From positions 1 to 64,000 of the forward strand of contig JAFYVJ010000056.1 in NCBI GenBank assembly GCA_017549185.1: a stretch of DNA of 64,000 bases. Direction: 5' to 3'. The notes beneath the pieces were generated by a model. The model did not search any database, was not told the origin of the DNA, and was given only the letters and a program-made list of their open reading frames with translations. This document shows positions 27,402 to 36,050 of the stretch, in pieces; the first letter of the stretch is position 1, and every line of letters begins with the position of its first letter. Made by a program: the position numbers and the translations under genes. This DNA comes from Roseburia sp. Lineage in GTDB: Bacteria > Bacillota > Clostridia > Lachnospirales > Lachnospiraceae.

Positions 27402-27461
27402 ACGTTGCTCTCCATTTATCTGCTGCCACACTAAGCTAGTCATAGAGTACTCATTCGAACA

Positions 27462-27848
27462 TTAATTCGTAATAGCATCTACATCGGACTCTTCGCCATT
27501 TCGTATTTCCACTACCAACTTATTTGGCAGACAAGTAATACTCTGCTTCTGTCTGCTGACCGCTCTATGATTTACACAAATCCCATCCGGACAAGAAGCC
27601 TCTGTCACATCCGCTTTTCCTTCTTCAATCACTAATACATTATAAGAACCATCCGGCAGTTCAATTCGTTCTACTACATCAGTATCCAATGGAAATCTTC
27701 CATATTCCTCACCATCTATCAGCACTAATGCCTCTGCATTGTGCGTAGTCGCATCTTGAAAAATACTTACTCCCACATAAGCCGCCAGTGCCAACACCAA
27801 AATGACACCAATCAATAGGATGTCATTTTTTTTCGTTTTCTGCTCCAT
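27462..27848 (-). CDS. NusG domain II-containing membrane-anchored protein (EetA-like)
   Basis: A 128-residue protein with an N-terminal membrane anchor (residues 9-28) and an external NusG domain II, marked by IDGEEYGRFPLDTD and EASCPDGICVNHRAVSRQKQSITCLPNKL with conserved cysteines. Members of this family sit beside Gx transporters and ApbE in redox gene clusters, as here. Biochemical role is not established from sequence. Confidence 0.88.
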   Translation of the reverse strand: MEQKTKKNDILLIGVILVLALAAYVGVSIFQDATTHNAEALVLIDGEEYGRFPLDTDVVERIELPDGSYNVLVIEEGKADVTEASCPDGICVNHRAVSRQKQSITCLPNKLVVEIRNGEESDVDAITN

Positions 27849-27888
27849 CTATAAATCCCTTCTATTGCATGTTTATGCCTCGTGCCAT

Positions 27889-28992
27889 TTAGTCTGCCAC
27901 ATACAGCTCAAAACCTTCTGAGTATTCTACAGTTCCATCATTTAAAATCCACATTGCTTCTACATCCTCTAATCCATTCACAAATGCCAGTCCCTCTTCA
28001 AAAGGCATATTAAATACCGAAGTAGACAACGCGTCTGCTCGTCCAGAATCTTTACATATAATCGATACCGAAGCAAAATAATCCGCTGGCATTAATGTAT
28101 CACTGTCGATAATATGACAGTAATGCTCTCCATCAACTACATAATAACGCTGATAATCGCCACTTGTCACTACGCTGACATCAGACACATCTACCTTTCT
28201 CACATAGGCCTCATCACTCTTCGAATCCGGATTCTGAATCCCCACACGCCAGTCGCTTCCATCTATTTTACTACCGACAGCATACACATTGCCACCCACA
28301 CTAAGGAGTAAACTTTCCATACCTATCTCCTTTGCGAACTCTCCCACACGCTGTACGGCATATCCTTTTCCAATACTTCCCACATCAATAGACATGTTCT
28401 CATCCTGAAGAAAAACGGTCAATTCCTCTTCATTTATCACAATCTGCTCAATATCACAGTATACTGATGCTTCCTGTAAATCTTCCATTGGTGGAAGACT
28501 TGCATTAGCCGGATTATTAGTTCCTGCATCACGATAATCATGCCAAATTTTTAACACACTCCCCATAGCAACATTCATTTGCCCTTTTGTCTCTTCGTAC
28601 ATCTTCTTGCTATACAACAAAAGATCTACAATGTCTTTACTTACTGCCACCGGAGCAATCCCCGCATTATCATTTATCGTTTTAATATTACTAATCCCCT
28701 CATAATCATTGTAAATGTCATACAATCTATGATAGTATTCTAACTTCTCTTTTAATAATGCAACCTGCCCTTCAAACTCTTCTTTACTAGTGCTATAACC
28801 TATTACATATGTTATAGTATCAAATACATCAAAAAACGAAGCATCATATTTTTTATATGGTGATAACTCCCCTTGATTCTGACTCTGACTTTGACTCTGA
28901 TTCTGATTTTGATTCTGATTAAATAATACTACAACTATCAGGAGTATAAAAAATATTACTCCAAAGATACTGAACTTCTTACTCTTTTCCAT
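27889..28992 (-). CDS. apbE: FAD:protein FMN transferase, membrane-anchored ApbE
   Basis: A 367-residue ApbE that attaches FMN covalently to threonine in extracytoplasmic redox proteins. Visible are the N-terminal anchor (FGVIFFILLIVVVLF), a Asn/Gln/Ser-rich linker, FFDVFDTITYVIGYS, VDVGSIGKGYAVQRV (as SIDVGSIGKGYA), SVGGNVYAVGSK, VVTSGDYQRYYVVDGEHYCHIID and DALSTSVFNM. There is no lipobox cysteine after the hydrophobic segment, so it is anchored by a helix rather than lipid. The linker is encoded by repeats prone to slippage. First gene of the ApbE/NusG-II/Gx cluster. Confidence 0.93.
   Translation of the reverse strand: MEKSKKFSIFGVIFFILLIVVVLFNQNQNQNQSQSQSQNQGELSPYKKYDASFFDVFDTITYVIGYSTSKEEFEGQVALLKEKLEYYHRLYDIYNDYEGISNIKTINDNAGIAPVAVSKDIVDLLLYSKKMYEETKGQMNVAMGSVLKIWHDYRDAGTNNPANASLPPMEDLQEASVYCDIEQIVINEEELTVFLQDENMSIDVGSIGKGYAVQRVGEFAKEIGMESLLLSVGGNVYAVGSKIDGSDWRVGIQNPDSKSDEAYVRKVDVSDVSVVTSGDYQRYYVVDGEHYCHIIDSDTLMPADYFASVSIICKDSGRADALSTSVFNMPFEEGLAFVNGLEDVEAMWILNDGTVEYSEGFELYVAD
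28874..28920 (-). repeat. Hexanucleotide tandem repeat in apbE
   Basis: About eight degenerate copies of GATTCT/GACTCT-type hexamers (plus strand) encode the Asn-Gln/Ser-Gln linker after the membrane anchor. Copy number can vary by slippage without a frameshift because the unit is six bases. Confidence 0.8.
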
Positions 28993-29105
28993 AAATTCCC
29001 TCTATGCCTTTATTCTAACCAAATATCTACATCATCCACCTATTCTATACTTTTTTAATATATCATAAATTTTATTACTTGTTAACTACTTTCCAATATA
29101 AAACA

Positions 29106-29145
29106 GAGGATATCCCTTGGTCTTTTTTACCATTGGGATCCCCTC
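29106..29145 (-). terminator. Terminator downstream of spoIIID
   Basis: GAGGATATCCCTTGG pairs with CCATTGGGATCCCCTC with small bulges around an A/T loop. It lies 100 bases beyond the spoIIID stop, outside the inserted element, and would end the restored gene. Confidence 0.65.
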
Positions 29146-29248
29146 CGTATATTTCAAAACTTTATTCTATTCCTATAATGCATTTTCCTTAGCACCACAA
29201 TGCTTGTACGTATACTACACATTATTTTCTTTCATCATACCACTCTGA

Positions 29249-29388
29249 CTACATATGTAAATACTTTTCTTTTGTCGCCAGACCTCCCCTTATATGCCGT
29301 TCCTTTTTATTTACATCCAACACCTTCCTCACTTCTACTGCTAAACTCGGATTCACCTGAACAAGCCTTTCCGTTACATCCTTATGTA
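29249..29388 (-). CDS. spoIIID: spoIIID, 3' part (interrupted gene)
   Basis: Minus-strand codons from the junction read HKDVTERLVQVNPSLAVEVR, then KVLDVNKKERHIRGGLATKE and KYLHM-stop. This is the C-terminal half of the sporulation regulator SpoIIID, including the end of the recognition helix and the basic C-terminal helix that also contacts DNA. It has no start of its own here. The matching N-terminal half lies 13.5 kb away on the same strand at 42984. Joined at TACAT they give an 82-residue SpoIIID that follows the B. subtilis protein motif by motif. Confidence 0.85.
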
Positions 29389-30977
29389 TGGTTGGTACAA
29401 TTTGGAACGATTTTGGTTGAGGATGCTTCCGGGTTGCTTTCGCTGTCTTCTGAGCCTTCGATAAGCACAGTTTCATCTAATCCCAAGTCACCGATAAGGC
29501 GAAGATAAATATCTACATTACCATCCTTATCCACTTCAATTTTATTAATAAGACGCTTTAACTGTGTATTGGTCATTTCATGAACATCTGTGATATCTTC
29601 CATCTCTTTGAAGGTGCTGTTTAGGATTGCTTCTAACTGTTCTCCCTTTGTCAGATTGTAAGACACCATTTTCAGTTCATTTTCCAATCTATCAATCTCT
29701 TTTCTCATGCCACCGATTTTCTCATTTAATTCCTCTCTGGATATCAAATCATCGGTGTACATATCCATATATTTCTCACGTGATCTGCGAAGTCTGTTTA
29801 ACTCTGCGGTCAATTCCTTTTCATATTCTACATTCTCATCCTTCGCTTTATAGACACGTTGAAATTCTTTAATTACGTGGTCGATTACTTTTTTCTTTTT
29901 GCTAAGCACATCTTGGAAGTAGTCCTGCAATACCTGAATCAATTCTTCTTCATCTACTGTGATTGCATTTGGACAACTATCTGCACCACGACCATTATGC
30001 CCGGAACAGACCCAACGAATATATGTGTTCTTATACTGGCGGACAGTTCTTCGGAAAGACCAACCACAATCCTTACATTTAATCAATGTAGAAAACAAAT
30101 GCTTGTTGCTCTGACGTTCATGTGTCATCTTAAAAGAATCATGGCGACCTTTCAAAATTTCCTGTGCTCTATCAAAAATTTCATCATCAATAATGCGAAG
30201 TTCCGGACGAATTGTTACCAACCATTCAGACTCATCTTTTTCTTTTCTCTGTCCAGTAAGGAAGTCTGCAACTTCTTCTTTTCCATTGATAATCTTTCCG
30301 GTGTATATCTCATTAGTCAGAATACGGCATACGGAATTCTGACTCCAATTATTTCCTCTTTTGGTTTTCACGCCACGTTCGTTGAGCATGTTTGCAATCT
30401 TGGCTCCACCGAATCCCTCTTCTGTGTACCACTTATACATCTGACGGACAACTTTTGCTTCTTCCTCATTGATGGATAGATTGAAATAGTCACCAATAGT
30501 CTTGTCGTATCCATAAACAATGTTGGGCACTCGACCTTTTTCTGCATTCATCTTCTTGCCGAATTTGATACGCTTAGATGTGTTCGCACTTTCTTCCTGC
30601 GCTAATGCGCCAAAAATGGTCAATACAAATTCAGAGTTACCCATACTCGTCATGTTTGCAGTAAGGAACTGTGTTTCGATACCAAGTGCTTTGAGTTTAC
30701 GAACACTCTGTAACAAATCTACGGTATTTCTGGCAAATCGGGAAATATCCTTTACCACAACCATATCAAATAAGCCCTTTTCAGCGTCTGCAAGCATACG
30801 CTGAAATTCTTTACGATTCTTGATTTTAGTTCCAGAAATACCTTCATCTGCATATAATTTAATAAGGTTGTCCCCTGTACGTTTTGTATATTCTAAGAAA
30901 AACTCTTTTTGAGTCTCTAAACTATTGAGCTGGTCTTCTTTATCTGTGGAAACTCGGCAATATGCAGCTATGTTCAT
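29382..30977 (-). CDS. Large serine recombinase
   Basis: A 531-residue recombinase. The N-terminal resolvase domain has AAYCRVSTDKEDQLNSLETQ with nucleophile Ser and conserved Arg, YADEGISGTKIKNRKEFQRML and VVVKDISRFARN. A recombinase domain follows (VVRQMYKWYTEEGFGGAKIANMLNE), then a zinc ribbon (CKDCGWSFRRT...CSGHNGRGADSCPN) and a coiled coil. ATG 30977 follows GAGAGG. It ends at the attachment junction within spoIIID and should integrate and, with a directionality factor, excise the element. Its last 12 or so residues are encoded by junction sequence and would change after excision. Confidence 0.95.
   Translation of the reverse strand: MNIAAYCRVSTDKEDQLNSLETQKEFFLEYTKRTGDNLIKLYADEGISGTKIKNRKEFQRMLADAEKGLFDMVVVKDISRFARNTVDLLQSVRKLKALGIETQFLTANMTSMGNSEFVLTIFGALAQEESANTSKRIKFGKKMNAEKGRVPNIVYGYDKTIGDYFNLSINEEEAKVVRQMYKWYTEEGFGGAKIANMLNERGVKTKRGNNWSQNSVCRILTNEIYTGKIINGKEEVADFLTGQRKEKDESEWLVTIRPELRIIDDEIFDRAQEILKGRHDSFKMTHERQSNKHLFSTLIKCKDCGWSFRRTVRQYKNTYIRWVCSGHNGRGADSCPNAITVDEEELIQVLQDYFQDVLSKKKKVIDHVIKEFQRVYKAKDENVEYEKELTAELNRLRRSREKYMDMYTDDLISREELNEKIGGMRKEIDRLENELKMVSYNLTKGEQLEAILNSTFKEMEDITDVHEMTNTQLKRLINKIEVDKDGNVDIYLRLIGDLGLDETVLIEGSEDSESNPEASSTKIVPNCTNHT
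29384..29388 (-). other. Attachment junction of the spoIIID element (recombinase side)
   Basis: TACAT on the minus strand, shared with 42871-42875, is the largest uninterrupted identity at the break in spoIIID. The stop codon of the recombinase gene (29382-29384) is formed exactly across this junction. Large serine recombinases exchange at a 2-bp core inside such short identities. Confidence 0.7.
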
Positions 30978-31021
30978 GTTTATCAACCTCTCTGTTAGAG
31001 TCGTTACGTTCTGTTACGACT

Positions 31022-31049
31022 ATTATACTCTATTTGTATAAAAAAACAA
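31022..31049 (-). promoter_or_regulatory. Promoter of the serine recombinase gene
   Basis: On the minus strand TTGTTT (31049-31044) and TATAAT (31027-31022) are 16 bases apart, giving a vegetative-type promoter. An imperfect inverted repeat, GTCGTTAC/GTTACGAC (31001-31021), lies directly downstream and could be an operator. Confidence 0.6.
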
Positions 31050-31078
31050 GGAACTATTATCTCACAAATAATTCCTTG
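31047..31078 (-). terminator. Terminator between the 142-aa gene and the recombinase gene
   Basis: CAAGGAA and TTCCTTG arms with further A/T pairing, followed on the minus strand by seven T. It isolates the recombinase gene from upstream transcription. Confidence 0.75.
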
Positions 31079-31175
31079 TCATACATCAATTGCGCAAATA
31101 AATACATCTTGTCTAGAACTCGTCTAACGCTTGGTTAACATATAATTCTTAACCAAGCCCACAATGAACTAGCTA

Positions 31176-31604
31176 TTAATAATAACCATGTCCCGAATCA
31201 AATCTCTCACAATCTGCTTGCCACTCTACCATGTTTTCTTTGATTTCCGAACATAAAAAATTATAATCCGTCTTCTCAACATACCCATGTTCAAGCATAC
31301 TCTTATAAAACTTCTTTATACTTGTGGCTGTTGTTTTTATGTTTCCTGGCGTAGACCACATACATTTTCGAATATAGAAATACCCCAAAAACATATCAAT
31401 CTTTATACAACCTTGCTCCATCTCTAGCGGTTCTTCACGCAATAAATAGGTGTTAATGTAAAAATCCACATTAAATAAATGTTTTCTAACTGTCTTTGCA
31501 TTCAAACCTATATCAATTAAATCTTTTTCAAAAACCTCAAGAAACATTTCATTTCTTTTCATTTGTTTCTGACACTCAAATTCGTATTCTTCATATGAAA
31601 ACAT
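31176..31604 (-). CDS. Hypothetical helical protein, possibly recombinase-related
   Basis: A 142-residue all-helical protein (YEEYEFECQKQMKRNEMF ... TATSIKKFYKSMLEHGYV). The second half resembles the SAM-like core-binding helices of tyrosine recombinases, without any catalytic domain. ATG 31604 follows GGAAGG just after the SEC-C gene; a longer reading would overlap that gene. Being a small protein encoded next to a large serine recombinase, it is one candidate directionality factor, but this is speculation. Confidence 0.65.
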   Translation of the reverse strand: MFSYEEYEFECQKQMKRNEMFLEVFEKDLIDIGLNAKTVRKHLFNVDFYINTYLLREEPLEMEQGCIKIDMFLGYFYIRKCMWSTPGNIKTTATSIKKFYKSMLEHGYVEKTDYNFLCSEIKENMVEWQADCERFDSGHGYY

Positions 31605-31611
31605 AGTTATT

Positions 31612-32829
31612 TTACCTTCCACAACATTTCTTATATTTCTTTCCCGAACCGCATGGACACGAATCATTTGGATATATTTTCTTCTGATTTTTACCCTCTG
31701 AAACCACAGTAATATTGCTATCAAAGTCCACCTTCACTCCCATTGCAGCCAATTCAGCAGATGCTGTTCTCAGCATATTTGCTGCATTGGTACTTCCTGG
31801 AATGATAACCGGTGGCTGAGTATAATATCCCATTCTAATATCGTTCTGTAAAATCTCATCCGGTGTATGTCCTCTATGAATCTGCATACGCGTATGATTA
31901 TTGGCATTCTGTAAAAGATTTACAAGTTTTTCCAATTTGCTTTCTGTTAATTCTTCACCATATAAATCAAGAAAATATCCAAACATATCCTGAAAATCCA
32001 CATCATCTTGAATCTTTTCCCAAATCTCGGCTGTTTCATCATCCGCATCTTTATATGACAACCCTATTTCCTTTTGGAAGAATTCCCTAAGTTTTTGATA
32101 CACCGGTTCCTTAGATAAATACAAATTCTTGCTATAATCCAACACCTCGTCTGAACTTGGAATATAAAAATCTTTCCCTCTTTGAACCTCCAACAACTCT
32201 TTGCATCTACCACCATTCGCTAAATAATTAACAACTATATACTTTTGTCCCTCTTCCAAGTGACACTCTGTCAAATCCTGTGGAAATTCATTACACATGC
32301 GTTCTAATTCTTCATAAGAAATGTGATATCCCTTTCTTACATTGTACATCTCAAGCAAAACATCTTTATCAAAAACGCCATAGAAGTTTTCTCCAAAATA
32401 GAGACACTGCGCAAGCCATGACATTTTTTTCGCATACTGCCGAAACTCTGGTGTATTCAGTTTTTTATATGCTTTTGCAACATCCACTGGCACATTGAGT
32501 TCATCTTTTTTATTCATAAAGGCATAGTCCTTCTCGCGCAATGCATATGCACTATCTCGTTCCTCTTCTGATGGAACAAACGGACTCTCAATGGCACGTT
32601 CAAACAGAATTCTCTCTTCCGGTGAAAATACTGCAATTCTTCTTTTCATTACAGATGGAGCAAGCAATTCATTTGCAATCTTTTCAGCTAATTCATCTTT
32701 TTTCAACCCCGACACTCTACGAATCTGCAAATCACTCGCATAATACAAAAGACTCTGTTTATCATACAATTTCATTATATGTGCTAATGTAATGCCTTCT
32801 GGTCCATAAAGAACTTTTCTCATAGACAT
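31612..32829 (-). CDS. SEC-C motif protein
   Basis: A 405-residue protein ending in a zinc-binding SEC-C motif (NDSCPCGSGKKYKKCCGR). The N terminus (LYYASDLQIRRVSGLKKDELAEKIANELL) resembles the SAP/Rho-N helix-extended-loop-helix that binds nucleic acid. The middle is helical and unrecognised. Such proteins are frequent in Firmicutes mobile elements. Start supported by GGAGG. Role unknown. Confidence 0.75.
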   Translation of the reverse strand: MSMRKVLYGPEGITLAHIMKLYDKQSLLYYASDLQIRRVSGLKKDELAEKIANELLAPSVMKRRIAVFSPEERILFERAIESPFVPSEEERDSAYALREKDYAFMNKKDELNVPVDVAKAYKKLNTPEFRQYAKKMSWLAQCLYFGENFYGVFDKDVLLEMYNVRKGYHISYEELERMCNEFPQDLTECHLEEGQKYIVVNYLANGGRCKELLEVQRGKDFYIPSSDEVLDYSKNLYLSKEPVYQKLREFFQKEIGLSYKDADDETAEIWEKIQDDVDFQDMFGYFLDLYGEELTESKLEKLVNLLQNANNHTRMQIHRGHTPDEILQNDIRMGYYTQPPVIIPGSTNAANMLRTASAELAAMGVKVDFDSNITVVSEGKNQKKIYPNDSCPCGSGKKYKKCCGR

Positions 32830-32852
32830 GTTCTTTTCCTCCGTGCTTCAAC

Positions 32853-33362
32853 TTATCTGTGTATTTTAAATCCATATTCCTTCTTTAGTCTTTCATATAT
32901 TTCAAAGGCTACCGGACATATGGTTACCGTATCTAAGAAACCAAACAGACTAAATAATCGTTCTGGTTGATTCGTGTATGGATACTTTTTACAGTTATCC
33001 GGTCTGCAATCTCCCAGCTTACAGTTCCCATCTTCCATTAGGAAATCACATGGTTTATGCTTTGTCTGGTATCCTACATCAAACTGTGCTTTTTCTAAAA
33101 AGAACTCAATAAACTGATCTGCCGTGATGCCTAAATGCTCCGCATCTTTTTCAATATCCTCTTCGGGTATGCTGCACTTGTACATTTTACAACAATTCCT
33201 GCACTTGCTGCAGTCATAATCTGCAAACAACTCATTATGCAAACGAAGAAACTGTGAATCCAATTCCTCTTCATCTGCATGTCCTTTTAAATAAGTTCTA
33301 AACTTAAAATTTTCATTTTCTCTTTTCTTTGCTTCACTCTGTACTTTATCTGGTGATACCAT
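32853..33362 (-). CDS. YkgJ-family cysteine cluster protein
   Basis: A 169-residue protein with the family pattern of cysteines: DCSKCRNCCKMYKCSIPEEDI, then CDFLMEDGNCKLGDCRPDNCKKYPY. The cluster probably binds zinc or an Fe-S cofactor. AGGAG precedes the ATG. It lies 23 bases upstream of the SEC-C gene and is probably co-transcribed. Function of the family is unknown. Confidence 0.85.
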   Translation of the reverse strand: MVSPDKVQSEAKKRENENFKFRTYLKGHADEEELDSQFLRLHNELFADYDCSKCRNCCKMYKCSIPEEDIEKDAEHLGITADQFIEFFLEKAQFDVGYQTKHKPCDFLMEDGNCKLGDCRPDNCKKYPYTNQPERLFSLFGFLDTVTICPVAFEIYERLKKEYGFKIHR

Positions 33363-33399
33363 ATTTCACTCCTTGCCGTAAAAATATAATAACTGTCTT

Positions 33400-33618
33400 T
33401 TATCTTACCTTGAGTAAACCATTCTTTTCCTTAGCCAATCTACATGCCTTCGCTTCTGACCATCGACTATTTCGCAAAAATTTTATTACAGCCAAAAGTC
33501 CGCCTCGCCTTGACCTCAGAATATCATAAATTACATGCACATTATACGGTAATACTTGATAATAAACACCTTCTTCGTTGTATGTTTTCATCACATTCCA
33601 TATTGTTCTGTTACTCAT
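33400..33618 (-). CDS. Small protein, possibly L7/L12 C-terminal-like
   Basis: A 72-residue protein whose ATG overlaps the rloB stop (ATGA), supporting translation by coupling. The segment GGLLAVIKFLRNSRWSEAKACRLAKEKNG resembles the helix pair of the ribosomal L7/L12 C-terminal fold (pattern xxVIKxxRxxxxxxxxEAKxLxx). No other clue. It may be a third component of the Rlo/Abi unit. Confidence 0.5.
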   Translation of the reverse strand: MSNRTIWNVMKTYNEEGVYYQVLPYNVHVIYDILRSRRGGLLAVIKFLRNSRWSEAKACRLAKEKNGLLKVR

Positions 33619-34265
33619 ACAATACCACTCTTTCCTCTAATCTCTCCCACCAACTTATGCACCGTTGTACCTGGACACATCTCCGATGGTTTCGTTTTTC
33701 CTTCTCTTTCGCACTGCTCCAACTTCTGCCGTGCTATCTGTATTGCCTTTTCTTCATCGCCTGCCATACAAAGCTTTCCATACATCTTTTCATCTGCTTT
33801 AGAATACTTCTGCCCAGTTTTACTTTCGTATACTCGTCCAAACTCTGAGCAACAAGTCCAAGAATCTTGAATTGCCGGCATCGCACCAAAGTAGGCGTAC
33901 ATCCAAATTTCAAAGCATGGATTGGACCAGCCCACTTCAATGTCTTTTCTCTTTGCCTCAGCGATAATATCATCAAATCCTTGTACCTGATCTCTATCAA
34001 ACACAATCCATGGAATACGGTACTGTGCTTCATATGCCGTAAGTTCCTGACATTTATCAATCATTGCACGAGTCTTTGTTTCAACAACCTTAATAACAAG
34101 TTTATTTCTAACCTCTTCCGGCAATGCTTGATGAAGTCCGTTAAAGAAACAACGCTCTGTAGCCTCTGTATCTGTGACAATTAAATAGTACCCTAATTCC
34201 GGAACCTTAAATTGTTTCTTCTGCTCTCGTGGTTTTCTATTACCTGTTCTATCTTTTTTCGCCAT
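33615..34265 (-). CDS. RloB-like (AbiLii-like) protein
   Basis: A 216-residue protein of the RloB family: YYLIVTDTEATERCFFNGLHQAL, IPWIVFDRDQVQGFDDIIAEAKRKDIEVGWSNPCFEIWMYAYFG, with the FDRD acidic pair and NPCFEIW signature. RloB proteins have a TOPRIM-like fold and pair with the ATPase RloA; the lactococcal abortive infection system AbiL has a comparable two-gene plan. It starts two bases after the ATPase gene end, and GAAGGAGG lies upstream. Antiphage function is inferred. Confidence 0.82.
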   Translation of the reverse strand: MAKKDRTGNRKPREQKKQFKVPELGYYLIVTDTEATERCFFNGLHQALPEEVRNKLVIKVVETKTRAMIDKCQELTAYEAQYRIPWIVFDRDQVQGFDDIIAEAKRKDIEVGWSNPCFEIWMYAYFGAMPAIQDSWTCCSEFGRVYESKTGQKYSKADEKMYGKLCMAGDEEKAIQIARQKLEQCEREGKTKPSEMCPGTTVHKLVGEIRGKSGIV

Positions 34266-34267
34266 GC

Positions 34268-35581
34268 TTAGTCCTCCTTCTTCTGAGGTGATAAGCCAGT
34301 TCCTTCAGATACTTGAACAAGTGCATCCTTAAAGATATCTAATGCCTTAAGCATAGGAATTGCTCCATACTTTCCAACCATATAATTCTTCTCGTAACTT
34401 TCATCCTTACGAATGCGAGCACCATCTTCATCCATAAAATCAGCCAATGAATACAGCGAAGAAACGCCTCGTTCATCCTTTTCCACAAACCAAATTTCAT
34501 CACGTCGTAACAACTGATTTGACAACTGCCATGTATCATGTGTTGTGAAAATGAGCTGTGCGTGATTCTTGTTTATTTCCGGATTCAAGAAAGTGAGCAA
34601 GAAGTTTCTTACAAGTAAAGGATGCAAACGTGCATTTAATTCATCAATGAAGAATACACTTCCCTTTTCCAATACTTCTTGTAATTCCGGATATAAAGCA
34701 AACATCTTCAATGTTCCTGCGGACTCTAAACTTAAAGGAATCTCTGCCATTTCATCAGAATCTATCTTCTTATGAAGAGCGTTAATTTTGAAGCTTTCAT
34801 CCTTTGAATCTCCATCACTAGGTACCTTTTCTACTCTAAAATCTCTGATATGCTCATCAAAAGATGCAAAGTATTCTACAACCTTTTGTTGAACATTCTT
34901 ATCCTCTACAAAACCCTTTGGCAATCTACGAGATAAGAAGAAGTTGGTAACAGGATCTCCAAAGTCAGCAAACTCATTTGCCAAGAACCAATCTCTAATG
35001 TCCTTGCACTTACCAATCTTTAACTTCGCACCCAAAGAAATAATAAGAGCCTGCTTTTCCAATGCAACCTGAATATTATCCCTACTACTCTTAGGGAATC
35101 CTGACAAATCCAACTCTTCATCAGATGTTCCACGATAAAATACAGTGTTATACTTTCGAGCCGTCTTTGCTTTCACATTTAACCACTCTTCGGTTACACC
35201 TTCCTTATTGATGCAAAAACCATAATTATATGTCTTTTCAGCCTTATCTCCAGGCAATGTAAAATACACCTCAAAACTAGACTCCGCATCAGCAGATGTA
35301 GAATCAAAGAGGAATGGTGTCGGTCTGAACTGTTCAAACATTTCCTCTTCACCACCATATCTGAATGATTCAGCGACATAGTCTGACATATACTCAAATG
35401 CATTATATATATTAGACTTTCCACTTGCATTTGCCCCATAAATGGCAGCAACCGGCAATATCTTCTCACTACCAATAGTTACAACTCTGTCCGAGAACTC
35501 CGTCATCTTAGCCGCAGACAAATCTAATGTAGCTTCTTCTCTAAATGATTTGAAATTTTTAAAATTGAATTGTATTAACAT
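34268..35581 (-). CDS. RloA-like (AbiLi-like) AAA/ABC-type ATPase
   Basis: A 437-residue ATPase beginning LIQFNFKNFKSFREEATLDLSAAK, with P-loop YGANASGKSN (about residues 49-58), the signature-like SLESAGTLKMFAL, Walker B VFFIDELNARLHPLLV and switch TTHDT. Same family as RloA, AbiEii-like and retron-associated ATPases. It forms a tight operon with rloB, so the pair is probably an abortive infection or antiphage module carried inside spoIIID. AGGTGAGG precedes the start. Confidence 0.85.
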   Translation of the reverse strand: MLIQFNFKNFKSFREEATLDLSAAKMTEFSDRVVTIGSEKILPVAAIYGANASGKSNIYNAFEYMSDYVAESFRYGGEEEMFEQFRPTPFLFDSTSADAESSFEVYFTLPGDKAEKTYNYGFCINKEGVTEEWLNVKAKTARKYNTVFYRGTSDEELDLSGFPKSSRDNIQVALEKQALIISLGAKLKIGKCKDIRDWFLANEFADFGDPVTNFFLSRRLPKGFVEDKNVQQKVVEYFASFDEHIRDFRVEKVPSDGDSKDESFKINALHKKIDSDEMAEIPLSLESAGTLKMFALYPELQEVLEKGSVFFIDELNARLHPLLVRNFLLTFLNPEINKNHAQLIFTTHDTWQLSNQLLRRDEIWFVEKDERGVSSLYSLADFMDEDGARIRKDESYEKNYMVGKYGAIPMLKALDIFKDALVQVSEGTGLSPQKKED

Positions 35582-35717
35582 AATTGCTACCTCACCTTCT
35601 TTTCTACTCTCTATTATATGCTAATTTTAACAAAAATCAACATCTAAATGCGATTTTTTCTCATTTAGATGTATTTTGTCATTGGAAACTATTAAAAAAG
35701 ATAAAAGCAAGGCATCT

Positions 35718-35951
35718 CTACCTTGCTCTTCTCCGTCTTATATTCACCGTTTCTTTCTCCGGGGCATCTGCCTTCATCTTCTCCGGCACTGCTATGTACT
35801 CTCTTTCCTCTGCACACCTTGATGCAGCCTCTTCAATCGCCCGTTCCACCTTGCCTGCATTTGCTTCAATCAAAAGCTTACACAAGAAGTCAGCGGTATC
35901 CTCCGCCGAATTCGGATTATGAAAGCGATAATTCAATTTTCTCTGTTTCAA
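35718..35951 (-). CDS. Small conserved protein of conjugative/integrative elements
   Basis: A 77-residue protein starting LKQRKLNYRFHNPNSAEDTADFLCKLLIEAN. I recall the same YRFHNPN...TAD pattern in short uncharacterised proteins of clostridial conjugative elements. TTG 35951 is chosen because GGAGGTGG lies nine bases upstream; an earlier TTG at 35993 would add 14 basic residues and has no site. Function unknown. Confidence 0.6.
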   Translation of the reverse strand: MKQRKLNYRFHNPNSAEDTADFLCKLLIEANAGKVERAIEEAASRCAEEREYIAVPEKMKADAPEKETVNIRRRRAR

Positions 35952-36050
35952 GCGGAATCTCCACCTCCTTCTCTGGCTTGTCTTTCTTTTCAATACTATG
36001 AGATTGATTCTTAAGTTAGACCTAACTTTTTTGCCAATGTAATCGACAGT

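Noticed and set aside
29249..29476. A 75-codon frame with its own ATG at 29476
   Set aside because: Only the part from 29388 downward is spoIIID; the first 30 codons overlap the recombinase gene in another frame and do not match SpoIIID.
31604..31724. N-terminal extension of the 142-aa protein
   Set aside because: It overlaps the SEC-C coding end, is rich in unlikely residues, and the ATG at 31604 has a good ribosome-binding site.
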